Source: an uncultured Clostridia bacterium | Lineage (GTDB): Bacteria; Bacillota; Clostridia; Christensenellales; CAG-917 | Assembly: GCA_934277615.1 (NCBI GenBank) | Contig: CAKQUV010000003.1 | Location: 73,548 to 137,547, forward strand | Length of the DNA: 64,000 bases | Reading direction: 5' to 3' | Shown here: one piece after another, positions 56,190 through 64,000 of the stretch | Layout of the letters: every line of letters starts with the position of its first letter | Numbering within the stretch: position 1 is the first letter of the stretch | Notes under the pieces: model-generated | Seen by the model: only the letters and a program-made list of their open reading frames with translations | Told to the model about the DNA's origin: nothing | Databases searched by the model: none | Made by a program: the position numbers and the translations under genes

Positions 56190-57743
56190 ATGGCAAAATA
56201 TCTTGTAAAAAGACTTATACGCGGGATTATTTCCATCATAATCGTGGTGGGCATCGTTATGTTGCTCATTTTTTCGTTGATGGATAGAGAACTCGTGCTT
56301 TCAAACGATTCCGTTATTACGAAACTTGGCGGGAACGATTTGACCGTGTATAAGTATCAAGTTTGGGAGAACTACGGTTACATAGATTACGTTCCGTATT
56401 CAGATTATTTAACAAGCCTTGAAAGTAGCGGCGAAATCGACGCAAGCACACGCAAAACCGCCGCTTCGCTCGGTAGAACCATTGACGCGGATAATGCGAC
56501 CACTGCAAAATACGTGAAGGCATTTACCGAATACTACGAGTCGCAAGGCTATACCGTTACGCGATTAAAAGGATTTAAATCAAAGGGCGGTAACCCTCAA
56601 CTTTTCGCATACAAAGACATTCATCTGCTCAAACGTATGTGGAATTATTTCTCCGGAATAATATCCGTTGATTCCATTCATTATGCGGACGAAGTAGAAG
56701 GTGAGAGAGGTCTTTCTTTCACTTGGTACGACCCCGTATACGGCGGAAAGAAATTCGCTCCCGCAATTATGGGCAACGGTACAAAGCATAAATATTTGGT
56801 GTATTTTGACAATAAATTCCCGTTTATACATCAAAACATTGTCAAAATCAATCTCGGCGTTTCTTACTCTGTAAACAAAGGGATTGATATTGCCGATACG
56901 ATGACCAACAGTCAGGGCGGTTTCGAGCAATCGACAATCCATTATCCGACGGGCGTTACAGAGCTGAGCGCAGACAATTTGCACTCTGCGAAGTACGCAA
57001 AAGGGTCAAGAAATCTGAGCGATTATAACAAAGAACATTATACTGACGATTATACCATTATTACGGTGAACGGCGCCGCTATGTCAAAGATGGGCTTCTC
57101 GTTTGTAATCGGCATTTTATCCGTCATTATGGCATACGTGCTCGGTGTGCCGCTCGGTATTATGATGGCAAGAAACAAGGATAAACTCCTTGATAAACTC
57201 GGCACGATTTATATAATTTTCATTATGGCTGTGCCTTCGCTTGCTTATATCTTTATATTCAGCGCAATCGGCAGAGCAATCGGTTTGCCGACAACGTTCA
57301 GTGTGTCCGAGCCGACGACGCTTATGTACATCTTGCCTATCGTGTCGCTCGCGCTTCCTTCGGTTGCGAACCTCATGAAGTGGCTCAGACGATATATGAT
57401 TGACCAGCAAAATTCCGATTACGTCAAGTTTGCAAGAGCAGGCGGTTTGAGTGAAAGAGAAATATTCAACAAGCATATTCTCAAAAACGCAATTATTCCT
57501 CTTGTACACGGAATTCCCGGTAGCGTGCTCGGCGCGCTCACCGGCGCAATTATTACAGAACGCGTATACACCGTTCCCGGCGCAGGAAACTTGCTTACGA
57601 CCGCTATCAACAAGTACGACAACTCTGTTATCGTCGGCGTAACGCTATTCTATGCGGCGTTGTCGGTCGTTTCGATAATACTCGGCGACATTCTTATGTC
57701 AATGGTAGACCCGAGAATTTCTTTCTCTGACAAGGCGAGGTGA
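56190..57743 (+). CDS. oppB: Oligopeptide ABC transporter permease, OppB type with large extracytoplasmic insertion
   Basis: A 517-residue permease, against about 310-340 for ordinary OppB. The first transmembrane helix (about 12-33) is followed by some 260 residues of hydrophilic sequence that should lie outside the membrane. The normal permease core then begins near residue 297, with five helices, an EAA-like loop (EIFNKHILKNAIIPLVHGIPGS) near 425 and the end at MVDPRISF. The insertion may bind peptide or contact the large OppA. ATG 56190 follows TTGGAG. OppC starts 4 bp downstream. Confidence 0.88.
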   Translation: MAKYLVKRLIRGIISIIIVVGIVMLLIFSLMDRELVLSNDSVITKLGGNDLTVYKYQVWENYGYIDYVPYSDYLTSLESSGEIDASTRKTAASLGRTIDADNATTAKYVKAFTEYYESQGYTVTRLKGFKSKGGNPQLFAYKDIHLLKRMWNYFSGIISVDSIHYADEVEGERGLSFTWYDPVYGGKKFAPAIMGNGTKHKYLVYFDNKFPFIHQNIVKINLGVSYSVNKGIDIADTMTNSQGGFEQSTIHYPTGVTELSADNLHSAKYAKGSRNLSDYNKEHYTDDYTIITVNGAAMSKMGFSFVIGILSVIMAYVLGVPLGIMMARNKDKLLDKLGTIYIIFIMAVPSLAYIFIFSAIGRAIGLPTTFSVSEPTTLMYILPIVSLALPSVANLMKWLRRYMIDQQNSDYVKFARAGGLSEREIFNKHILKNAIIPLVHGIPGSVLGALTGAIITERVYTVPGAGNLLTTAINKYDNSVIVGVTLFYAALSVVSIILGDILMSMVDPRISFSDKAR

Positions 57744-57747
57744 CGAT

Positions 57748-58725
57748 ATGGAAAATAAAGTTATAGACCTTCAAGAATTCAATATGTCGGATGAGGAGCT
57801 GTTCTCGCACGTTGACAACAACAAGCTCGAATCCGAAAAAATCACCGCGCCAAGATATTCCTATTGGAAATCTGTGTTCAGAGTGTTTTTCAAAGACAAA
57901 CTCAACATCATATTGCTTTCGATATTGTTGTTGGTTATTGTGTTTGCATACATCTACCCGATGTGCATAAATTATAACCCGACTGCAAACATAAGCGACC
58001 TTTCGGCGCAACATTTGTCGCCGTCTGACGCTATCGACAAATTCGGATTTAGCATACACTATATCCTCGGCACGGGCGCGTCGGGCGAGCCTACGTTTGA
58101 TGCGATTTGGACGGGCGCAAGAATATCAATCAGCCTCGCTCTCGTGTGCGCGCTTATCAATATGACGGTGGGTATCGTTATCGGCGCAATCTGGGGCTTC
58201 TCGAAGAAAGTCGATAAGATTATGACCGAAGTGTACAACATCATCGGCAACGTTCCGTCGATATTGTTTATTTCGGTTATGGTCATGATTATGTCGGCAA
58301 GTTTCTGGACGCTCGTGTTTGCAATGACGATAACCGGATGGCTGTTCATCGCATACTTTATCCGTACGCAGGTTATCATCATCCGCGACAGAGAGTACAA
58401 CCTTGCTTCGAAGTGTTTGGGCACTCCGATTTTCCGCATCGCAATGAGAAACATCTTGCCGTTTATGACGTCAATTATAGTTACTTTGGCTGCAACGGAA
58501 ATTCCGAGTTACATCTCGTCGGAGGTTTTCCTTTCTTACATCGGAATCGGTCTTTCGGAAACTTCGCTCGGTCAGTTGATTCAATCGACAAACAGCACTA
58601 TGTTCGTGCCCGGTTGGGAACTCGAATTTTGGGCGCCTGTTACGGTAACGGCAATTATCACGATAGTTCTCTACGTCGTCGGACAAAAACTCGGAGACGC
58701 TTCCGATCCGAGAACGCATATGTGA
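57748..58725 (+). CDS. oppC: Oligopeptide ABC transporter permease, OppC type
   Basis: A 325-residue permease with an N-terminal cytoplasmic stretch of about 50 residues. One helix follows (about 52-73), then an extracytoplasmic loop containing HYILGTGASGEPTFD and five further helices. The EAA loop is near residue 225 (LASKCLGTPIFRIAMRNILPFM). It pairs with OppB to form the channel. Length and motif order are normal for OppC. ATG 57748 has GAGGTGA upstream, 4 bp after oppB. Confidence 0.92.
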   Translation: MENKVIDLQEFNMSDEELFSHVDNNKLESEKITAPRYSYWKSVFRVFFKDKLNIILLSILLLVIVFAYIYPMCINYNPTANISDLSAQHLSPSDAIDKFGFSIHYILGTGASGEPTFDAIWTGARISISLALVCALINMTVGIVIGAIWGFSKKVDKIMTEVYNIIGNVPSILFISVMVMIMSASFWTLVFAMTITGWLFIAYFIRTQVIIIRDREYNLASKCLGTPIFRIAMRNILPFMTSIIVTLAATEIPSYISSEVFLSYIGIGLSETSLGQLIQSTNSTMFVPGWELEFWAPVTVTAIITIVLYVVGQKLGDASDPRTHM

Positions 58726-58733
58726 GGTGACGT

Positions 58734-60497
58734 ATGGAAGATAAAAAAGTTTTGTTATCAGTCAAAGATCTCGAAGTTAAATTTCGCGTAAGAGGCAGAA
58801 TCCTTACCGCAATTCGCGGAATTTCTCTCGATATCTATGAAAACGAATCCATCGCCATCGTCGGCGAATCGGGCTCGGGCAAATCCGTCTTTACAAAAAC
58901 GTTTGCGGGTATGCTCGATTCAAACGGTTTCATTTCGCAAGGAGAACTCATATTTAATGACGACGAACTTGCAGATACCGTCGCAACTCCGACGAAATTC
59001 GACAAATTCCTTCTTGACGTAGTTTTGAAACAACTCAACAATGGCTCGAAACTCGAACTCGGCGCGGATATTTACCAAAAAATCCTTGCTCTCAAAGCGG
59101 AAAAGAAAGAAAAATATACCCTAAGCGAGCAAGAGCACGAGAGAATGCAGGATGAGATCGACGATCTCAAGTTCAAACGCACGGAGGCTTATAACCTTAA
59201 ACTCACGCTCAATACGCGCAAGGAAAGGGATAGGGTTAAGGAAACGAACGGGATTATTTCCGATTGCGACAAGAAGATCAAAGCTCTTCAAAAACAGATA
59301 GTTCAAACCATTCGCGCACACAAGCAAGCCGCGAAGGCAGACGTCGAATTTGCAAAGTACTATGCCGAAAATATGGCGAAACTCAAAGAGGAGTACAAAA
59401 TTGCTTTGCAAGGCGAAATCACCGAAGAAACCGTACATCGCAACGAGATCATAGGCAAGGAAATCTATCTGTCGGTCGGAAGATACGGCGCGCTTGAAAG
59501 ATTTAAACTCATTGTCAAGCTCATTATTGCACTTCGCAAGGCTATGCGTCTTGGCGTCGATCTCACAAACGACGAGCAACTAAATCAGATTTTCGACCCG
59601 ATTGCGTTCAGAGTCAAATTTCTCGACGGTACAACCGAAACGCAACTGCACGGCGTTTGCGTGCTTAACCTTGCAAAAATCAAGTATACGAAAGACTGGC
59701 AGAAAATCAGAGGTACGCGCATCGCAACAGTCTTCCAAGACCCGATGACATCCCTCAACCCGATTATAACTATCGGCAAACAGATTTCGTCTATCATAAT
59801 CAAGCACCAACACTGCTCCGAAGCAGAAGCGAGAAGAAAAGCCATCGAACTTATGAAAAAGGTCGGTATTCCCAATGCGGAAAACCGCTATGACGATTAC
59901 CCCTTCCAGTACTCCGGCGGTATGAGGCAGCGTATCGTTATCGCAATCGCGCTCTCTTGTCAACCGAAGATTCTTATTTGCGACGAGCCTACAACCGCAC
60001 TTGACGTTACGATTCAGGCTCAAATCCTCAAACTTATCAAGGATTTGCAAAAAGAATTTAACTATACAATCGTGTTTATCACACACGATTTGGGCGTCGT
60101 TGCGAATATCGCAGACAGAGTCGCCGTGCTTTACGCCGGTCAAATCGTCGAACTCGGTACGGTTGACGAAGTGTTCTATGACCCTCGCCATCCTTATACT
60201 TGGGCGTTGTTGTCTTCGCTTCCTCAGCTCGCAGAGAAGAATACCGAGTTGTATTCTATTTCGGGTACGCCGCCGTCGCTGTATAACAAGATTATCGGCG
60301 ATCCGTTCGCTCCGAGAAATCCGTACTGTCTGAAGATCGATACTCTCAAAGAAGCGCCAATGTTCCAAGTGAGCGAAACGCACTTTGCAAAGACGTGGCT
60401 TCTTGATCCAAGAGCACCGAAAATCGAAAAACCGGAAATCATTAAAGATATTCACGGCAGGCTGCTCAAAGCATTCAATATCGAGGAGGTAAAATGA
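58734..60497 (+). CDS. oppD: Oligopeptide ABC transporter ATPase, OppD type with coiled-coil insertion
   Basis: A 587-residue ATPase, against about 330 for usual OppD. Walker A GESGSGKS is near residue 45, but the Q-loop QDPMTSLNP is only reached near 335. Between them lie about 220 extra residues, mostly charged helix of coiled-coil type (about 110-245). After this the core is normal: YSGGMRQR signature near 392, ICDEPTTALD Walker B and HDLGVVANI switch, then the OppD C-terminal peptide-transport domain with APRNPYCL. Catalytic residues are intact, so it should be active. It overlaps oppF by four bases. Confidence 0.9.
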   Translation: MEDKKVLLSVKDLEVKFRVRGRILTAIRGISLDIYENESIAIVGESGSGKSVFTKTFAGMLDSNGFISQGELIFNDDELADTVATPTKFDKFLLDVVLKQLNNGSKLELGADIYQKILALKAEKKEKYTLSEQEHERMQDEIDDLKFKRTEAYNLKLTLNTRKERDRVKETNGIISDCDKKIKALQKQIVQTIRAHKQAAKADVEFAKYYAENMAKLKEEYKIALQGEITEETVHRNEIIGKEIYLSVGRYGALERFKLIVKLIIALRKAMRLGVDLTNDEQLNQIFDPIAFRVKFLDGTTETQLHGVCVLNLAKIKYTKDWQKIRGTRIATVFQDPMTSLNPIITIGKQISSIIIKHQHCSEAEARRKAIELMKKVGIPNAENRYDDYPFQYSGGMRQRIVIAIALSCQPKILICDEPTTALDVTIQAQILKLIKDLQKEFNYTIVFITHDLGVVANIADRVAVLYAGQIVELGTVDEVFYDPRHPYTWALLSSLPQLAEKNTELYSISGTPPSLYNKIIGDPFAPRNPYCLKIDTLKEAPMFQVSETHFAKTWLLDPRAPKIEKPEIIKDIHGRLLKAFNIEEVK

Positions 60498-62107
60498 TGG
60501 ACAAAGACAAAATTATCGACGATATCCAAACCTCCGCATTGGATAACTCCACGCCCGTCGAGCAAGAACTCGCAGTAGAACAACAAGAGCATATTGAAAA
60601 CGACGTCGTTGAACAAGAACAAGTTTGCGAGCAAGACGCTGTCGAGGAATCATTGACGGAAGAAAATCCTGCCGCTCAAAATGCCGACGTAACGGATGCC
60701 GAGCCTCAAAAGAAATCCGCAGGCAAGGCTATCGGCGACTGGTTTAAAGGTGTGGGCGGAAAAATCCAAAGATACTTCAAAAGAATCGGCGATAACTGGA
60801 AAACTAAAATCGACCAATACAAGAATCGCGTAAATACGCTCCCCGAACAAGGTCCTGTTGACGAAAACGGGCGAGAAATTCTTTTGTCCGTTAAGAACGT
60901 CGATATAACGTTTGGCAAGGGCGACAAGGCTGTCAAAGCAGTCAAAAACGCATCGTTTGACATTTATAAAGGCGAAACGTTCTCGCTTGTCGGCGAGTCG
61001 GGTTCAGGCAAAACCACAATCGGTCGTGCCGTTATCAGAGTCAATCCTTGCGCAAAGGGCGAAATTCAGTACAAGGGAGTGCGTATTTCGGGTAAAATCT
61101 CGCATAAACTTGACAGACAGGTCATTAGAAGCATTCAAATGGTTTTCCAGGATCCTGCCGCATCGCTCAACGAACGTGCGACTGTCGACTATATCGTATC
61201 CGAAGGTCTTTACAACTTTCACCTCTTTAAGGACGAGGCAGACAGAGTTGCAAAGGTCGAGCAAATGATCAAAGAAGTCGGTTTGCTTCCAGAACACCTT
61301 ACGCGTTATCCTCACGAGTTTTCGGGCGGGCAACGCCAACGTATAGGTCTTGCAAGGGCTATGATTATGGAGCCGTCGCTTGTTGTTGCGGACGAGCCTA
61401 TTTCGGCTTTGGACGTTTCAATTCGCGCGCAGGTGCTCAATCTTCTTAACAAGTTCCAAAGGGAAAGAGGCACAACGTACCTTTTCATTGCGCACGATTT
61501 GTCAATAGTTCGTTTCATTTCGGACAGAATCGGCGTTATTTACAAAGGTGAAATCGTGGAAATCGCGGATGCGGAAGAGCTTTTTGCATATCCGCTTCAC
61601 CCGTATACCAGATCGCTTATATCGGCAATTCCAATCCCGGATCCGAAACTTGAAAAGAAGAAGAAGCTTTTTGTATACGACCCGTCGCAACACGATTACA
61701 GCGAAGATAAACCCGAAATGGTATGTATAGGCCACAATCACTATATCTTCGGAAACAAGAAAGAAATCGAAGAGTATAAGCGCGTGAGAGAAGAGGGCGT
61801 ACCGCTCAAATCTTCTTCGTTTATGACCGAACAGGAAGCTCTCGAATATGCCGAAAAAGAGACGGAAGTTGTGGACGTTGCAACCGAGCCTATCCTCGAA
61901 ACCCCCGTGCACGATACCGGTAGCACATGGTACAAAGTGTTGTCGTTCTTCTTGCCGATTCCGGGTATAATTGCGGCGTATATCTTCAAGAAGTTCAATT
62001 ATATAAAGAACTTCAAAGCGTTCAAGAAAGGCGCTATTGCAGGGTTTATATTGATAGGAGTGCTGCTGTTGCTATTCCTGTTCTTCCTGCTCCTAACGCT
62101 AAGATAA
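60494..62107 (+). CDS. oppF: Oligopeptide ABC transporter ATPase, OppF type with membrane-spanning tail
   Basis: A 537-residue ATPase. The N-terminal 125 residues are an acidic Gln/Glu-rich stretch followed by a basic helical segment (KGVGGKIQRYFKRIG). The ABC core (about 127-395) has Walker A GESGSGKT, VFQDPAASLN, FSGGQRQRIGLARA and ADEPISALD. After the OppF C-terminal domain comes a charged region. Two hydrophobic segments then end the protein (about 478-497 and 513-536), so the ATPase carries its own membrane anchor, which is very unusual. ATG 60494 overlaps the oppD stop. A terminator-like hairpin follows. Confidence 0.9.
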   Translation: MMDKDKIIDDIQTSALDNSTPVEQELAVEQQEHIENDVVEQEQVCEQDAVEESLTEENPAAQNADVTDAEPQKKSAGKAIGDWFKGVGGKIQRYFKRIGDNWKTKIDQYKNRVNTLPEQGPVDENGREILLSVKNVDITFGKGDKAVKAVKNASFDIYKGETFSLVGESGSGKTTIGRAVIRVNPCAKGEIQYKGVRISGKISHKLDRQVIRSIQMVFQDPAASLNERATVDYIVSEGLYNFHLFKDEADRVAKVEQMIKEVGLLPEHLTRYPHEFSGGQRQRIGLARAMIMEPSLVVADEPISALDVSIRAQVLNLLNKFQRERGTTYLFIAHDLSIVRFISDRIGVIYKGEIVEIADAEELFAYPLHPYTRSLISAIPIPDPKLEKKKKLFVYDPSQHDYSEDKPEMVCIGHNHYIFGNKKEIEEYKRVREEGVPLKSSSFMTEQEALEYAEKETEVVDVATEPILETPVHDTGSTWYKVLSFFLPIPGIIAAYIFKKFNYIKNFKAFKKGAIAGFILIGVLLLLFLFFLLLTLR

Positions 62108-62113
62108 AAACAT

Positions 62114-62142
62114 AAGGTTTAGCATGCGGCTAAACCTTTTTA
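62114..62142 (+). terminator. Terminator/attenuating hairpin after oppF
   Basis: AAGGTTTAGC (62114-62123) and GCTAAACCTT (62129-62138) with a T run to 62141 lie between oppF and the next gene, only 13 nt before the next start. Read-through is likely partial. Confidence 0.75.
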
Positions 62143-62154
62143 TAAAAGGTGATT

Positions 62155-63411
62155 ATGAAAAGATATGCAAAAGACAAAAACCTTCTCACGCCTCCGCCTG
62201 TCGAACAAATCGAGGTGTCAAACAAAAACGTAAAGTTGAGAATTTCGCTTTTCGTGTTATTCTTGGTGCTTGCAATCGTTTGTTTTGCCGTCGTTATGGT
62301 GGTTCTGTTGAGAGTCGAAGCAGGGTGGTTTGGCATACCTGCCGACTCTTCGTCATCGCAAAACTGCGGCGGTGAATTTGTTTTTACATATTACTTTGAC
62401 AAAAACCAAGACAAAAAGTATCGTCAAAGCGTTGCTTCGAAGTATACGGAGGCAACCGAATACGCGTACAAAGTGTTCTATGCAACGGAGAATGTGGACG
62501 GAATAAACAACTTGTATTATCTCAACGCTCATCCCAATGAAGAAGTAAAAATTCCTGCGCTGTTGTATAATTCGCTCAAAGCGTTTGACGACACAAACAA
62601 CAGATTTTTGTACTATGCGCCGATTTATGCGTACTATGACGAAATGTTTGGCTGTGTTTATGACAACGACGCCGCGCGTTTCGACCCGACGAAAGACGCC
62701 GAAGCAAGAGAGTATTTTGACAAAATGATTGCGTTTGCGTCTGACGACAATCACGTCCGCATCGAATTTATGGACGGAAACGTCGTCAAGCTTGTGGTGT
62801 CCGACGAGTATAAAAACTCGTTTGGCGAGCAAAACGCCGTATATCTGGACTTCTTCTGGACAAAAAACGCATTCGCGATAGACTATATTGCAAGTGCGAT
62901 GACTAATGCAGGTTACGATAAAGGCGTTATATCGAGTTATGACGGCTTCACGCGCAATTTAAGCGAGGCTCACGACGAATTGCAAGCAAATATATTCGAC
63001 AAGACTTCTGACGGCGCAATCGTCGCAGGAAGGATGACGTATAAAAATCAAATGTCGGTCGTTATGTTTAAAGATTACGCCATTTCAAAAGGCGAAAGCG
63101 GATATTATACTTATGAAAACGGCGACGTGCGCACGCGTTTCATAAACGTTGCTACCGGAGAAAACATAAGCTCGATTAGCACCTATACGGCATATTCGAG
63201 TTCGAAAACTTGTTCTCAAATCGTAATCGATATAATGCCGATATATCTTTCCGAGACATTCGACGCAGATAAGGTCGCGGCGGTAAAAGCAAACGGAGTA
63301 TTCTCGATATATTGTAAGGACGGCAAAATCGTCGTCAATGACGAGAATATGACGATAAACCCCATAGAAAGAGAAAGCGGAACGACCTATCAAGTTGAAA
63401 GAATCGCATAA
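62155..63411 (+). CDS. Membrane-anchored ApbE-like protein (possible FMN transferase relative)
   Basis: A 418-residue protein with a cytoplasmic N-terminus of about 28 residues, one transmembrane helix (about 29-53) and a large extracytoplasmic domain. The order of segments recalls ApbE FMN transferases: a helical start, FFWTKNAFAIDYIASAMTNAGYDKGVIS, then SKGESGYYTYENGDVRTRFINVATGENIS. The last resembles the SGxY...HIxDPxTG region, but the key HxxDP is not clear, so activity is doubtful. It may be a degenerate, structural relative. ATG 62155 follows AAAGGTGA. It is the last gene of the transporter region and may be partly cotranscribed. Confidence 0.5.
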   Translation: MKRYAKDKNLLTPPPVEQIEVSNKNVKLRISLFVLFLVLAIVCFAVVMVVLLRVEAGWFGIPADSSSSQNCGGEFVFTYYFDKNQDKKYRQSVASKYTEATEYAYKVFYATENVDGINNLYYLNAHPNEEVKIPALLYNSLKAFDDTNNRFLYYAPIYAYYDEMFGCVYDNDAARFDPTKDAEAREYFDKMIAFASDDNHVRIEFMDGNVVKLVVSDEYKNSFGEQNAVYLDFFWTKNAFAIDYIASAMTNAGYDKGVISSYDGFTRNLSEAHDELQANIFDKTSDGAIVAGRMTYKNQMSVVMFKDYAISKGESGYYTYENGDVRTRFINVATGENISSISTYTAYSSSKTCSQIVIDIMPIYLSETFDADKVAAVKANGVFSIYCKDGKIVVNDENMTINPIERESGTTYQVERIA

Positions 63412-63435
63412 AACGCAAAAACATCAAAGGAAATT

Positions 63436-63462
63436 AAAACGCCTGTTTTCCAGGCGTTTTTT
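63436..63462 (+). terminator. Intrinsic terminator
   Basis: AAACGCCTG and CAGGCGTTT arms with a short loop and a T run end the ApbE-like gene. Confidence 0.88.
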
Positions 63463-63545
63463 GTTGCAACCTTTAGCGACAATAAAACCATCGCCTGTAG
63501 TGGCGGATATTTAATTTTTAGACAAAAGAGTCCTCCCAAGCACCG

Positions 63546-63571
63546 TCCCCGACGAAGATCGGGGATTTTTA
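63546..63571 (+). terminator. Second terminator-like hairpin
   Basis: TCCCCGA (63546-63552) and TCGGGGA (63559-63565) with a T run lie about 85 bp after the first terminator. No gene lies between them; it may be a backup stop. Confidence 0.65.
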
Positions 63572-63690
63572 TTATCCGCAAATTTTTGCAAACCGAAAAA
63601 GGTTATATCGTCCCGTTCGTCCACAAAACGTAAGATAATGGTTGAGATAAGGGTGGAATAGCACAAAATACTTGGAAAACGATAAAAAAT

Positions 63691-63724
63691 AATAACCTAA
63701 CTTGTTAATTCAAGTTAGGTTATT
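63691..63724. terminator. 14-bp hairpin, terminator-like on the minus strand
   Basis: AATAACCTAACTTG (63691-63704) and its complement (63711-63724) form a perfect stem with a 6-nt loop. The T run is on the minus-strand side (A run at about 63682-63690), so it would end a leftward transcript from beyond the window. Confidence 0.55.
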
Positions 63725-64000
63725 CGTGGTGAGCAAAATAATGCATCAATTGTTGATATTATTGTCATGTTTTTTATTCTCATTTTTGCAGTATTTCGCA
63801 AAAATTGTCAAATCTAAAAATTGCGAAATGAAACATAACAAGGAATTAGTTTGAATAATTTTGAAAAAAGAGGTTGTGCATAAATTGTGTACATAACCAA
63901 AATGCATGATACTCTCTTGTGTTGTTATATTTTTTACTTTTCACAAATTGAAATATTGAAGAATATCCTAATAAAAAACTAAAAACGGGGTATTGACAAG
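63725..64000. other. AT-rich non-coding end of the window
   Basis: No supported gene on either strand. The last bases contain TTGACA (63994-63999), which could be a -35 box of a gene beyond the edge. Confidence 0.4.

Noticed and set aside
1..64000. CRISPR array, prophage, insertion sequence with transposase, rRNA or tRNA genes
   Set aside because: Scanning both strands showed no direct-repeat array, no transposase, integrase or phage structural genes, and no recognisable rRNA or tRNA sequence.

Overview
The window looks like a chromosomal segment of an anaerobic, fermentative, low-to-mid GC Bacillota bacterium of the Clostridia type. It may belong to a gut lineage such as Christensenellales, but that placement is inference. 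Support comes from Shine-Dalgarno-led genes in tight operons, many LxxC lipoproteins, two [FeFe]-hydrogenase-type proteins, AdhE, oxygen-sensitive 2-hydroxyacyl-CoA dehydratase genes, a yybP-ykoY-type riboswitch and sigma-A promoters with near-perfect spacing. No rRNA, tRNA, CRISPR array, transposase or phage gene was seen.

Layout. 1-6.4 kb: an LCAT-like lipoprotein, a small lipoprotein, a DUF2804 protein, a ferritin-like protein and a PH-domain membrane protein with a zinc ribbon. 6.7-10.7 kb: a domain-permuted GH3 glycosidase and a lipoprotein phosphoesterase. 10.8-17.7 kb: a fermentation and H2-sensing operon (adhE, an APH-type kinase, two thioredoxin-like [2Fe-2S] proteins, a PAS-containing hydrogenase-like sensor and a PP2C/SpoIIE phosphatase) behind a promoter with a Rex-like operator. 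A ferredoxin-type [FeFe] hydrogenase follows under its own promoter. 19.2-20.2 kb: non-coding repeats, then an aromatic attenuator. 20.2-28.2 kb: an eight-gene operon covering the whole shikimate pathway to chorismate plus pheA and tyrA. 28.3-30.1 kb: a membrane AAA+ lipoprotein with a folded leader. 30.4-34.3 kb: a 2-hydroxyacyl-CoA dehydratase-type operon with activase and a small membrane protein. 34.4-41.6 kb: a YhhN protein, an unknown protein, an MBL hydrolase, an amidohydrolase and a riboswitch-controlled cation ATPase. 41.6-45.6 kb: a thioesterase, ACP and acyl-AMP ligase set divergent from an FAD oxidoreductase. 46.2-50.1 kb: a HAD hydrolase, a GPH-type sugar symporter with a zinc-ribbon tail and a phosphoesterase. 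50.2-53.2 kb: a tandem AAA+ protein with two YbjN-like partners. 53.7-63.4 kb: an oligopeptide ABC transporter whose permease and ATPases are unusually enlarged, plus an ApbE-like membrane protein.

Functional picture. Sugars and peptides are taken up and fermented; reductant leaves as ethanol (AdhE) and H2 (hydrogenase), with NADH (Rex-like site) and H2 (sensor protein) as likely signals. Aromatic amino acid synthesis appears to be controlled by ribosome stalling on a Tyr/Phe-rich leader peptide.

The least explained material is non-coding. A family of roughly 120-150 bp fold-back elements starts exactly at the stop codon of three unrelated genes (6389-6540, 19225-19346, 45551-45680). Its nested stems change by compensatory substitutions between copies. 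A second intergenic module follows two of these copies and also shows a covarying hairpin. These, the attenuator and the AAA+/YbjN cluster are the best candidates for undescribed biology.
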